Positions 17,388 to 25,295 of a DNA stretch of 64,000 bases are shown piece by piece. The stretch's first letter is position 1. Each line of letters begins with the position of its first letter. The DNA lies in assembly GCA_015063005.1 (NCBI GenBank), contig SUTF01000007.1, positions 62,001-126,000 of the forward strand. The letters run 5' to 3'. Below the pieces are notes generated by a model that was given only the letters and a program-made list of their open reading frames with translations, ran no database searches and was not told the DNA's origin. Source of the DNA: Methanobrevibacter millerae (GTDB lineage: Archaea; Methanobacteriota; Methanobacteria; Methanobacteriales; Methanobacteriaceae). The position numbers and the translations under genes are program-made.

Positions 17388-17810
17388 TTATTCTTCACAG
17401 CAGTCGTGTACGGTTTCAGCAAATACTATAAATCCGTTATCCGGTGCATTTATTGCAAGGCCTAAAAAGTCATCGTCTTCTGAGTATGATGCAACAATGT
17501 CTGCTCCGGTTGCCTTGTCAAATTCAAACTCACCGCTTCCTTCCTGTTGGGAGAAGAATTCAACAGCCTTTTTGGCTTCCTCTTCACTGGTATATACTGG
17601 TAAGAAGTAGCTTTCGTCGTCTTCCTCTTCGCCGATGAGCAATGCTACTATTTCAGTTTCTTCGCCTACTTTGTTTAAAAGAATGATTAACTCACTGTGA
17701 TAGACTACATGATCTATTTCATGAGCTAATTCATGCAATTCCTCTTCTGATGTTCCGTTATCTTCAAGTTCAATATACTGTTCAGTTAATTGTTTTAAAT
17801 TATCTTCCAT
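17388..17810 (-). CDS. SseB-like domain protein, acidic
   Basis: A 140-residue, strongly acidic protein. ESYFLPVYTSEEEAKKAVEFF corresponds to the SseB core and DDDFLGLAINAPDNGFIVF to the C-terminal motif. The start is ATG 17810, 6-7 bases after the Shine-Dalgarno AGGTGAT; the GTG at 17819 is part of that site, so it is unlikely to be the start. It is the first gene of the three-gene SseB-like operon, and inverted repeats lie upstream. Confidence 0.7.
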   Translation of the reverse strand: MEDNLKQLTEQYIELEDNGTSEEELHELAHEIDHVVYHSELIILLNKVGEETEIVALLIGEEEDDESYFLPVYTSEEEAKKAVEFFSQQEGSGEFEFDKATGADIVASYSEDDDFLGLAINAPDNGFIVFAETVHDCCEE

Positions 17811-17858
17811 AATTATCACCTAAATAATTAATAAATAAAATAAGTATTCTTTAAACAA

Positions 17859-17965
17859 ATAAGCATTCTCTTCCTAAACACCACTAAAGGAATACAAACG
17901 AATGCTTATCATTAACCATCACCATTGTTCATATTATAAAAAAATAGTATGTAAAATATGAACAA
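17859..17965. repeat. Two perfect inverted repeats between divergent genes
   Basis: ATAAGCATTC (17859-17868) pairs with GAATGCTTAT (17900-17909), a 10-bp arm with a 31-base spacer. TTGTTCATATT (17925-17935) pairs with AATATGAACAA (17955-17965), an 11-bp arm with a 19-base spacer. They fill the 260-bp gap between the SseB-like operon and the secreted protein at 18071 and may be operators for either promoter or transcript-end hairpins. Confidence 0.5.
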
Positions 17966-18070
17966 TAATATTTTACTACTTCCAAGTATTTAAGTGTTTA
18001 GGATATTTGTGTGATTTTTCCAGGATTTTGCACTTAATTTTATATATAAGTTGTTATTATAGTATTATTA

Positions 18071-18661
18071 ATGAAGAAAATTATCCTTGTAATGTCAATA
18101 TTTGTATTGGTAGGTTGCGTCTATGCAGAGGAATTTTCAACAGTCAATGTCAATGGTGTAGACTTTGAGATTCCAAGCAAATATGCAAATGGAGATTCAA
18201 GCAAAGGCAAATATGTGTTCAACGATTTGAGGACATTTGCAATATTGTGCGTTGACGATTATATTGTCAGCAATTATGGAGGATTCTACAAAATCTGTGA
18301 TTCCAGTCAGAAGATGACTGTAGGTGACCGCCCATGCATGCATTTGGTAATTTACAACAAGTATATCGACAACAATGTATCTTATCTGTATTTCCCATGT
18401 GAAAAGTCAGTTTACTGCATTTGCTATCAGGGAAATGATGTAAACGGAAGCATATCTCATATTGTTGAAAGTGCAAGTCCGTCAAACATGTCCGATGAGA
18501 CCTTTTATGGACTTTTAAATGAAGCGTATAAGGAACATCAAAACAGGGAGTATCTAGACACTTTAACAGATGATAACTCTGATTATGTTTCCAAAACTAA
18601 TCAGCATGAAACCTACAGCAACGATCAATTGGTTAAATGGTACTTGCTTACACACTGGTGA
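18071..18661 (+). CDS. Secreted hypothetical protein
   Basis: A 196-residue protein with a clear signal peptide (residues 1-19, MKKIILVMSIFVLVGCVYA) that may be lipoprotein-like because of Cys16. The exported part begins FSTVNVNGVDFEIPSKYANG and contains several Cys (CVDDY, CDSS, CMHLV, CEKSVYCICY). An Asn-rich C-terminus follows. No family was named with certainty. The stop is 6 bases before the zinc-ribbon gene, so the two are probably co-transcribed. No Shine-Dalgarno precedes the ATG, fitting a leaderless transcript. Confidence 0.68.
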   Translation: MKKIILVMSIFVLVGCVYAEEFSTVNVNGVDFEIPSKYANGDSSKGKYVFNDLRTFAILCVDDYIVSNYGGFYKICDSSQKMTVGDRPCMHLVIYNKYIDNNVSYLYFPCEKSVYCICYQGNDVNGSISHIVESASPSNMSDETFYGLLNEAYKEHQNREYLDTLTDDNSDYVSKTNQHETYSNDQLVKWYLLTHW

Positions 18662-18666
18662 TAGAA

Positions 18667-18960
18667 ATGATTTGTCCAAACTGTCATAAAACTTACGATA
18701 ACGGTAATGTGTATTGCGTTGAATGCGGCGTACGTCTCGTTCCTGAAAGTATGAAAGCTAATGTTCAAAACCCGATGGAGAGACACTCTTCACGTTTCAA
18801 GTCTTCAAAGCCTAAAACGGAAGATGAAGTTCCATCCAACAAGCCTCGCATTGAGTTGTCCTCATCAGACCAGAAACTTGATATTATGATAATGCAAAAT
18901 AAGGAGCTTATCAGACAGAATAACAGGATTATAGAATTGCTTGAAAGACTTAATCGCTGA
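18667..18960 (+). CDS. Zinc-ribbon protein with C-terminal coiled coil
   Basis: A 97-residue protein. CPNCHKTYDNGNVYCVECG (residues 3-21) is a full double-CxxC zinc ribbon. A disordered Ser/Lys/Pro linker follows, and residues ~68-97 (KLDIMIMQNKELIRQNNRII) form a coiled-coil helix suited to oligomerisation. The start is ATG 18667 because the ribbon begins right there; upstream in-frame starts would overlap the preceding gene. The last 11 bases overlap the end of the opposing panE-like gene. It follows a secreted protein, as in other zinc-ribbon/surface pairs here. Confidence 0.72.
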   Translation: MICPNCHKTYDNGNVYCVECGVRLVPESMKANVQNPMERHSSRFKSSKPKTEDEVPSNKPRIELSSSDQKLDIMIMQNKELIRQNNRIIELLERLNR

Positions 18961-19906
18961 AGTCACTTTCAATGGCTTTGATTAAGTCATAAATTATTTT
19001 ATTTGTTTTAACATCAACCCCATATTTTTCTCCAAGATCTATTACTTTTCCGTTCAGTGTGTCTATTTCCGTTTTTATTTTTCTTTTTATGTCCTGGTGC
19101 ATTGATGAATAGTGATTATATGTATCGGGAACTAGCTTTCCATAAAATACCTTTTTGTAGTCGTCTGCATTGTCCCATAATGTCGTATATGGTGATGCAT
19201 TTATGACATTGAAAAGCTCATCTATGATATTGTCCATCACTTCTATTGAATATTGATTTTCGGTCAGCTTTCCGTATGTAACATCAAGAATAGTTCCAAG
19301 AGGATTTAACGCGCAGTTATAAAGCATCTTTGCCCACAAGTACTTGTCCACTTCCTCGCTCAGTTCGCATTTGATTCCTGATGCTGTGATTTTGTCTGCT
19401 ATTGGTTGAAGATGACTGATGTCTTCATTCTGCAGTGACCCTAAAAGCATAGGTTCTGTGTAAACCGTCACTTCACTTATGTTTGGTTCGGGTCTTGTAA
19501 ATCCGGTTATGATACGTGCACAATACACCTGATTTGTTTTAAAGTATTTGAGATATTCCTCATCGTTTCCAAAACCATTCTGGACTATTAAAATAGTGAA
19601 ATCATCTTTCAGTATGTTTCTGTAGCTATTCAGCATTTCAGCTATGTTTCGATTAGCTGTTGTTTTGCTTGAAACGATAATGAAGTCAAATTCTTCATCC
19701 GGCAGTTCATCGTAGCTTTCATATACTTTAAATTCGTCTGGACTGAATGAATAGTGTTCAAATAGCCCTACTCTTTTAATTCCATTTTTTTTCATTTCAC
19801 TTGCCGTATTTTTTCTTGCAAGGAATGATACTTCTGTTTTTTGGGATAGCAGTGATGCACCGAGACCTATTCCAACAGATCCTGATCCTATAATTAATAT
19901 TTTCAT
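18950..19906 (-). CDS. Ketopantoate reductase family protein (PanE/ApbA)
   Basis: A 318-residue NADP-dependent 2-dehydropantoate 2-reductase family protein. The Rossmann loop IIGSGSVGIGLGASL starts at residue 4. SSKTTAN and VQNGFGNDE (about 115) are family landmarks. The catalytic Lys/Asn region is LWAKMLYNCALNPLGTI (about 190-206). Ketopantoate reductase makes pantoate for CoA synthesis, but the family has several paralogues with other substrates, so a role in CoA synthesis is likely but not proved. Confidence 0.88.
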   Translation of the reverse strand: MKILIIGSGSVGIGLGASLLSQKTEVSFLARKNTASEMKKNGIKRVGLFEHYSFSPDEFKVYESYDELPDEEFDFIIVSSKTTANRNIAEMLNSYRNILKDDFTILIVQNGFGNDEEYLKYFKTNQVYCARIITGFTRPEPNISEVTVYTEPMLLGSLQNEDISHLQPIADKITASGIKCELSEEVDKYLWAKMLYNCALNPLGTILDVTYGKLTENQYSIEVMDNIIDELFNVINASPYTTLWDNADDYKKVFYGKLVPDTYNHYSSMHQDIKRKIKTEIDTLNGKVIDLGEKYGVDVKTNKIIYDLIKAIESDFSD

Positions 19907-20220
19907 GTTATTCTGTCCTATTTTTGTATACTGGATTATTTGTATAATCTATTAAAAAAGCTTTTTTTCTTGGGGATTTTACACTTGAAATGTATCTATC
20001 AAAATTTTTAAAAATTGATAAGCTTACTTATTCTTTTATTTAGTGAGCTTAGATGCAATATTTTTAATCTATTGTTTATTTGAATTTGGTCATATATTTC
20101 TATTGTAAATTTTTAAACATAATTTATACACAAACTATATATATTAGCATATCCAAATATATTATTATCTTGTGTATAACTTGTTGTTGAGAGTGATGTA
20201 ATTTTTCATGGAGGTATATT
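19907..20220. promoter_or_regulatory. Divergent promoter region (panE-like / histone-fold gene)
   Basis: A 314-bp AT-rich spacer without a reading frame. For the rightward gene a TATA-like box (AAACTATATATATTAG, about 20131-20146) lies 75 bases before the ATG, and a strong Shine-Dalgarno GGAGGT is at about 20211-20216, so this gene has a real leader. No strong repeat was seen. Confidence 0.45.
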
Positions 20221-20565
20221 ATGTCTGAAGAGGAAAAGTTGCCGTTTGCAAAAGCTGAAGTAACCCGTTTGATGAGAGATAATCTTGATGCTGATAAGCA
20301 GATAAGAGAACAGGTAAAGGTCGAGATGAACAAATTCCTTGGAGAAATCCTTAAGAATGTATGTAAGCAGCTAAACGATTATCCATACACCACCATTGAC
20401 TATGAAATGTTCAAGGAGTCAGTCTATCCATACACCAATATAGAAAGGATAAATCAGGAAAGGGAAAGAATCATAATGCATCTGGAATCAATAAAAAACG
20501 ACTGCGACCTATTGTCAAGTGATGTGAAAAGAACCATGAAGATAAGGGATGTTGCTGAAGAATAG
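20221..20565 (+). CDS. Histone-fold protein with C-terminal coiled-coil extension
   Basis: A 114-residue protein. Residues 7-69 read as an archaeal histone fold: helix 1 [15 protein letters not shown] (7-21), long helix 2 (24-52, [18 protein letters not shown] and on), a short loop, then [11 protein letters not shown] (57-67) as the strand and helix 3. Residues 73-108 ([20 protein letters not shown] and on) form a long charged helix with heptad-like spacing, absent from classic HMf-type histones of about 67 residues. It is therefore a candidate non-canonical histone that could oligomerise through the coiled coil. A strong Shine-Dalgarno GGAGGT precedes the ATG. Basic charge on the DNA-facing side is weaker than in HMf, so DNA binding needs proof. 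Confidence 0.7.
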   Translation: MSEEEKLPFAKAEVTRLMRDNLDADKQIREQVKVEMNKFLGEILKNVCKQLNDYPYTTIDYEMFKESVYPYTNIERINQERERIIMHLESIKNDCDLLSSDVKRTMKIRDVAEE

Positions 20566-20594
20566 CAGCATTATTTTTTTAGGATGTGATAATA

Positions 20595-20969
20595 ATGAAC
20601 TGTATCGATGAACTGCTGTTTGGAAGCATTACAAGGGAAAAATTGAATTTCAACAATTGCCATTTGAATTTTCGCCTAAAGCAAAATAGGATTTCACTTG
20701 AATTCATTGAAAATTCCCTTTTGAATGTTGAGCCTATTGATTGCCTGCCGGGAAAAAAGAAAAACAGCTATGAACTGTTTTATGATGCTCCTGAGGGAAA
20801 GTCATATGATTCCATTAAGATTGTCGTATATGACTGCAGCACCCACATCAACGTTTCGACAGTGATGTCTCCCAATGAGGCTAAATCAAGCAGGCATAAG
20901 AATTCTGAAAAGCCAAATGATTTGAAAAGAAAGGACAAGGCCGTTGGAAAGGCTTTCTACTGCGGTTAG
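20595..20969 (+). CDS. Hypothetical protein, 124 residues
   Basis: Not recognised. Begins MNCIDELLFGSITREKLNFN, then a beta-rich region, and ends with a Lys/Ser-rich tail (SSRHKNSEKPNDLKRKDK) and AFYCG. The start at ATG 20595 lies 5-6 bases from GGATGTGAT; the GTG at 20586 is part of that site. It sits 29 bases after the histone-fold gene and 5 before the next gene, suggesting an operon of three. Confidence 0.6.
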   Translation: MNCIDELLFGSITREKLNFNNCHLNFRLKQNRISLEFIENSLLNVEPIDCLPGKKKNSYELFYDAPEGKSYDSIKIVVYDCSTHINVSTVMSPNEAKSSRHKNSEKPNDLKRKDKAVGKAFYCG

Positions 20970-20974
20970 GTAAC

Positions 20975-21400
20975 ATGAAATTCAATTTGAAAAAGGAGGA
21001 TATCAATTCTATGGTCGATGAGGTTTTGGAAATCTCTCCTTCGGATTTGGGGGATTTATCACATGTCCAATCATATCTTCCATTGGTTAGGCTAACTGAC
21101 GATATCCTTGATTGCTATGATATTGAATACGAATACGAATCTCATGAGTTTGAAGAAACGGATCATATTTCATTTCTTTCAGACTCATCAAGGATACTTT
21201 TAATAATGCCTAAGGATCTTGATTTGAACTGCAGTTTCGATTCTGTTGATTATGGTATTATAATTGATTCAAAAATAAGCTTTGCTCAAAGGAATAATTT
21301 GTCTGAAACTTTCAAAACTTATCCATATTGCTGCGGCAGTCCGATTGACATGATAATTGTAAAGATGATATGTGACGAATTATTAAAAGATAAAAATTGA
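20975..21400 (+). CDS. Hypothetical protein, 141 residues
   Basis: Not recognised. An acidic soluble protein whose first half is helical (KKEDINSMVDEVLEISPSDL) and whose second half carries PYCCGSPIDMIIV near the end. It has no signal peptide. The gene is 5 bases downstream of the 20595 gene and ends about 120 bases before the FMN reductase gene. Confidence 0.6.
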   Translation: MKFNLKKEDINSMVDEVLEISPSDLGDLSHVQSYLPLVRLTDDILDCYDIEYEYESHEFEETDHISFLSDSSRILLIMPKDLDLNCSFDSVDYGIIIDSKISFAQRNNLSETFKTYPYCCGSPIDMIIVKMICDELLKDKN

Positions 21401-21519
21401 AAAGAATTTGTTTTTCATAATATGCAATCCTATTTTTCGATTATGAATATAATCACTTACATACGATTTTGGCTACATTAGTTAACTATTAATATATACT
21501 TTTGATTTAATTATAATAC

Positions 21520-22065
21520 ATGAAAGTTATAGCTTTAAACGGTAGTCCAAGAAAGAGAGGCAACAGTAATCGTTTCCTGGATGAGATGATTGATGCGTGC
21601 AAGAGCAATGGCCATGAAGTAAAGAAATACTTTTTAGACAAGATGGATATCAACCCATGCAGTGGCTGTGAAATCTGTTCCAAAGGCAAGGATTGCAGAT
21701 TCAATGATGATGGAACTGAAATAATTGATCAATTGGCTGAGGGAGCCAGTCTGATAGTTGCTTCACCAATATACTTTGGTCAGATGACAGCGCAGTTAAA
21801 GACTATTATAGACAGGTTCTATTCAATTTTCAACAATCCCGACAAGAAATTCGACGGAAAGGTTGCAGTGATATTTGTCCATGCATATCCTGGAGATGAT
21901 TTCTACAGGCCATATGTCGATTCAGTATTAAAACAGCCTTTTGAGATGAACACAGAACTTGAAATTGTCGGTTCGCTTGAAGTCGGTGGTGTCAAATTCA
22001 TTGGCGATGCAGACAAGGCTGAAGAAGCTCTTAAGAAAGCCTATGAAATCGGATTGAAATTTTAG
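21520..22065 (+). CDS. Flavodoxin-fold NADPH-dependent FMN reductase / iron-sulfur flavoprotein-like
   Basis: A 181-residue flavoprotein. The N-terminal GSPRKRGNSNRFLDEM (residues 8-23) is the FMN-phosphate loop, and ASPIYFGQMTAQLKTIIDRF (about 84-103) is the flavin-contacting motif. Between them, CSGCEICSKGKDC (47-59) has the compact Cx2Cx2Cx5C spacing of archaeal iron-sulfur flavoproteins, so a 4Fe-4S cluster is possible. Its electron partner is unknown. A leaderless start is suggested by the AT-rich sequence right before ATG 21520. Confidence 0.88.
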   Translation: MKVIALNGSPRKRGNSNRFLDEMIDACKSNGHEVKKYFLDKMDINPCSGCEICSKGKDCRFNDDGTEIIDQLAEGASLIVASPIYFGQMTAQLKTIIDRFYSIFNNPDKKFDGKVAVIFVHAYPGDDFYRPYVDSVLKQPFEMNTELEIVGSLEVGGVKFIGDADKAEEALKKAYEIGLKF

Positions 22066-22121
22066 ATAATTATTTCTATCATAATTTAGTAACATAATAT
22101 TAATTATTAGGTTGTGTTACT

Positions 22122-23687
22122 TTGTCAGTTGATTGGAAAGCTGAAATTAATGAATTGTATGAATACTGTGATTTGATTGACAGTCGTGGAGACTACTCAA
22201 AAACTCCAATAATAGCTGAAATCAGAACACATGATACGATTAAGGATTTGGTTCAAAGGGATTTGGTTAATTTTTTATCCTATATTGCCCATGAGGGAAA
22301 ATCCGAATGCGGTGAGAAGGACAGGTTTGCTTTAGATATTTTGGGGAAGGGTTTTGATAATGCTAATCCCGTTAAAAATGATTTGCCTGATTCGTTTAGG
22401 GTATTTCATGAAAACGATATGTTGCACAAGGATTTTCTAGATGAAAAGAATCTGGACGGATATACAACAAAGCTCTATGGAATCTATCGCAGTCTTGGAG
22501 GCGATTTTCTCAAGTGCGGAGAAACACAACCTAAGGCCTATGGGGTTTTGGACGAGTTCATGAACAGTCTCGCACATAACATCAGCCAGTTCAAAAGAAA
22601 CTATTCCCTTGGATTGAAGCCTGCTGATGAAAATCATCTGAAGGACATGACCGATGAGCTTCTTAACTGCAAAAGCATATCCGATGTTGATGAAAAAACA
22701 ATAGCAGATGCCCGAAACTTCATCAATTCCGCTGTTGAAGGAAATGAGGAATATGCTGATTTTTATGATGAGCTATCTTCAAAAAGGCCTGATGTGGTTG
22801 CTTCCATAATAATTTCAAGCAACAGTGATTATATATTCAAAAGTGATGGAAAACCTGATGGTGCAATTGAAGAGGAAGAGGAAACCCTGCAGGATTTGCT
22901 TGACGAGCTTGATAAGCTGGTCGGTCTTGAAAAGGTTAAAAAGGATGTCAATTCTCTTGTAAATCTTGTCCAAATCAGAAAGATTCGCTCCGAGAGAGGC
23001 ATGAAGCAGCCTCCGATGTCTCTTCATCTTGTGTTTTCCGGAAATCCTGGTACCGGAAAGACAACTGTTGCAAGATTGCTTTCCAAAATCTACTGCAAGC
23101 TTGGAGTCATATCAAAAGGGCACCTTGTGGAAACAGACAGAAGCGGACTTGTTGGCGGATATTTGGGCCAGACCGCTATTAAAACTCAGGAAGTAATCCA
23201 AAAGGCAATGGGGGGCATACTGTTTATAGATGAAGCCTATACCTTAACTCCAAAAACTCAGAATGACACATATGGTCAGGAAGCCATTGACACTATTCTT
23301 AAGGCAATGGAGGATCATCGTGATGACTTGATTGTTATCGTTGCCGGATATCCTGAGTTGATGGACAATTTCATTCATTCCAATCCCGGTCTTGAATCAA
23401 GATTCAACAAATATATCTTCTTTGAGGATTATAATCCCGAAGAGCTTCACGGCATATTTTTGAGCATGTGCGAAAATTCATCATTAAAACTTGACGGAAA
23501 GGCTGATGAGTATCTCAGAGGATTATGTGAGGATATATACAATACTCGAGGGGATAATTTTGCAAATGCAAGGCAAATCAGAAATATCTTTGAAAACGTA
23601 TTGACTGCACAGGCCAACAGGCTTGCCGGTGACGATGACATCACTGATGATGAGCTGATGACAATATTATTGGAAGATTTCAAATGA
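22122..23687 (+). CDS. CbbX/SpoVK-type AAA+ ATPase with unknown N-terminal domain
   Basis: A 521-residue protein. Residues 1-235 form an alpha-helical domain with no clear match. From ~255 (LLDELDKLVGLEKVKKDVNS) it is a CbbX/CfxQ-type AAA+ module: Walker A SGNPGTGKTTVARLL (about 306-320), pore-loop region GHLVETDRSGLVGGYLGQTA, Walker B GGILFIDEAY, sensor 1 IVAGYPE and arginine finger NPGLESRFNKYI. Relatives remodel Rubisco, act in sporulation or in ESX secretion; here the substrate is unknown and may be set by the N-terminal domain. The start is TTG 22122, the only plausible initiator near the beginning of homology-like sequence. Confidence 0.85.
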   Translation: MSVDWKAEINELYEYCDLIDSRGDYSKTPIIAEIRTHDTIKDLVQRDLVNFLSYIAHEGKSECGEKDRFALDILGKGFDNANPVKNDLPDSFRVFHENDMLHKDFLDEKNLDGYTTKLYGIYRSLGGDFLKCGETQPKAYGVLDEFMNSLAHNISQFKRNYSLGLKPADENHLKDMTDELLNCKSISDVDEKTIADARNFINSAVEGNEEYADFYDELSSKRPDVVASIIISSNSDYIFKSDGKPDGAIEEEEETLQDLLDELDKLVGLEKVKKDVNSLVNLVQIRKIRSERGMKQPPMSLHLVFSGNPGTGKTTVARLLSKIYCKLGVISKGHLVETDRSGLVGGYLGQTAIKTQEVIQKAMGGILFIDEAYTLTPKTQNDTYGQEAIDTILKAMEDHRDDLIVIVAGYPELMDNFIHSNPGLESRFNKYIFFEDYNPEELHGIFLSMCENSSLKLDGKADEYLRGLCEDIYNTRGDNFANARQIRNIFENVLTAQANRLAGDDDITDDELMTILLEDFK

Positions 23688-23765
23688 TTTGAAATTTTTT
23701 CTAAACTAAAAAACATATTATTTTTATAAAATGATTATAAGATATAATAAATGGAGATGTATATT

Positions 23766-24311
23766 ATGACTGATTTAAAAGGTACAAAAACTGAAGCAAA
23801 TTTACAAGCTGCTTTTGCTGGTGAGTCCCAAGCTCACACAAAATACCAATATTTTGCTGCAAAAGCTAAAGAAGAAGGCTATGTTCAAATCCACGATATT
23901 TTCATGGAAACTTCCAAAAATGAAAGAGAACATGCTAAAATCTGGTATAAACTTTTACACGATGAAGAAATCCCAGACACAATCGAAAACTTGAACGCTG
24001 CTGCTGACGGTGAAAACGAAGAATGGACTGCAATGTACAAAGAGTTCGCTGAAACAGCTCGTGAAGAAGGTTTCCCTAAAATCGCTTTCTTGTTTGAAAA
24101 AGTCGGCGGTATCGAAAAAGAACATGAAGAAAGATACAGAACCTTACTTGCAAACGTAGAAAACGAAACTGTTTTTGCTAAAGAAGAAGAAATTGAATGG
24201 AAATGTGAAAACTGCGGATTCATTTTCAAAGGTCCTAACGCACCTGAAAAATGTCCTGTCTGCGGATATCCTAAAGCACATTTCGAAGAAAGAGCTCAAA
24301 ACTTCAAATAG
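23766..24311 (+). CDS. Rubrerythrin
   Basis: A 181-residue diiron peroxidase that reduces H2O2 to water with rubredoxin-type electron supply, protecting anaerobes from oxygen. The four-helix domain carries the EAxx and ExxH ligands ([37 protein letters not shown]). The C-terminal rubredoxin-like domain has [10 protein letters not shown] and [12 protein letters not shown]. The start is ATG 23766, 8 bases after GGAG; the upstream ATG at 23751 is less likely. It is followed by T-runs and a triplicated regulatory module that may include part of its transcription control. Confidence 0.96.
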   Translation: MTDLKGTKTEANLQAAFAGESQAHTKYQYFAAKAKEEGYVQIHDIFMETSKNEREHAKIWYKLLHDEEIPDTIENLNAAADGENEEWTAMYKEFAETAREEGFPKIAFLFEKVGGIEKEHEERYRTLLANVENETVFAKEEEIEWKCENCGFIFKGPNAPEKCPVCGYPKAHFEERAQNFK

Positions 24312-24349
24312 ATTTTGATCTTTTTTTTACTTTTTTTTAATTTTTTTAG

Positions 24350-24611
24350 AAAATAAGAGATAATAAAAGGTGTTTACTATTGGCGTCATAAACACCCTTA
24401 TTGACATATTTGAAAAATTTTTTTTGGCAGATAAATTTTTCTTTTTTTTTGAATTAGCAAATTGTGAAAAAACTAATTCATAATTCGATTTTGGAGATTG
24501 TATTAGTTTTTGACTAATAATGTTTGAAAAGCAATGTTTTCACATCACTTAGTTAATATGTTGTATTAAGTAGTATATAAATGTTTCGCTAATTTTTAGG
24601 TATGCCTAAAA
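24350..24611. repeat. Regulatory module repeat, copy A
   Basis: First of three imperfect direct copies. In order it holds AAAATAAGAGATAAT (24350-24364), a hairpin GGTGTTTA/TAAACACC (24369-24376/24389-24396), the phrase TTTTTGGCAGATAAATTTTT, inverted repeat TGAATTAG/CTAATTCA (24450-24457/24473-24480), GGAGATTG followed by inverted repeat TATTAGT/ACTAATA (24501-24507/24513-24519), TATATAAA (24574-24581) and palindrome TTTAGG-TATG-CCTAAA (24595-24610). It begins about 40 bases after rubrerythrin. Confidence 0.85.
24574..24610 (+). promoter_or_regulatory. Predicted promoter plus operator in repeat copy A
   Basis: TATATAAA at 24574-24581 is followed exactly 21 bases (start to start) later by TTTAGG-TATG-CCTAAA. 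The expected archaeal transcription start falls inside the palindrome, so a bound repressor would block initiation. No gene follows before the hairpin of copy B. Confidence 0.5.
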
Positions 24612-24697
24612 TTAAGAGATCTTTTTTTTGAAGTTGAAAATCAATAGAGAGACAAATTTTTTTAAAGTTAAAAATTTAGTAAAAATAAGAGATAATT

Positions 24698-24736
24698 AGG
24701 CGCTTTATGGCAGTAAAACGCCTTTGACTTTTTTTT
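24698..24736 (+). terminator. Terminator-like hairpin in repeat copy B
   Basis: AGGCGCTTTA (24698-24707) pairs with TAAAACGCCT (24714-24723) with one mismatch and a 6-base loop, followed by TTTGAC and an eight-T run (24729-24736). This is what a terminator of a short transcript starting at copy A's promoter would look like. Confidence 0.55.
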
Positions 24737-24900
24737 GGAAAAAATTTTTTGGCAGATAAATTTTTTCTTTTTTTTTGAATTAGGAAATTGTGTGAAAACT
24801 AATTCAAATAATTTGATTTTGGAGATTGTATTAGTTTTTGACTAATATTTTTTGGAAGCAATGCTTTCACATCACTATTTAATAATGTTGTAAAAAGTAG

Positions 24901-24937
24901 TATATAAATGTTTCGTAAATTTTTAGGTTTACCTAAA
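24901..24937 (+). promoter_or_regulatory. Predicted promoter plus operator in repeat copy B
   Basis: TATATAAA (24901-24908) and the palindrome TTTAGGTTTACCTAAA (24922-24937) keep the same 21-base offset as in copies A and C. The palindrome has 7-bp arms with a TT centre. Only about 130 bases of non-coding DNA follow before the next hairpin. Confidence 0.52.
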
Positions 24938-25085
24938 TATTTGTGGTGATCATCATAAAAAAATCAGCAGTGGCTATATAAAGATAGTATTTGATTATAT
25001 ATAAATATAACTATTGTGATATTTTTCAGGTAAAAAAAATTCGAAAAATCAAGTGAAATATTTTCAGAAAAATAAGAGATAATAG

Positions 25086-25122
25086 AGGCGTTTTTGGCAG
25101 TAAAACGCCTTTGACTTTTTTT
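25086..25122 (+). terminator. Terminator-like hairpin in repeat copy C
   Basis: A perfect 9-bp stem AGGCGTTTT/AAAACGCCT with a 7-base loop is followed by TTGAC and a seven-to-eight-T run ending at about 25122. It is in the place where a transcript from copy B's promoter would end. Confidence 0.58.
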
Positions 25123-25295
25123 GGAAAAAATTTTTGGCAGATAAATTTTTTTCTCATGAATTAGGAAATTGTGTGAAAACTAATTCATTTTTGATTTTGG
25201 AGATTGTATTAGTTTTTGACTAATAATGTTTTTAAGCAATGTGTTTTTAGGTTGACCTAACTTTACATCACTAGTTATAATGTAGTTGGAAGTAG

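Larger units (their letters stand above)
24682..24937. repeat. Regulatory module repeat, copy B
   Basis: Second copy with the same order of elements: AAAATAAGAGATAAT (24682-24696), a hairpin AGGCG...CGCCT (24698-24723), GGCAGATAAATTTTTT, inverted repeat TTGAATTAG/CTAATTCAA (24775-24783/24799-24807), TATTAGT/ACTAATA (24829-24835/24841-24847), TATATAAA (24901-24908) and TTTAGGTTTACCTAAA (24922-24937). About 70 bases of unique DNA separate it from copy A. Confidence 0.87.
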
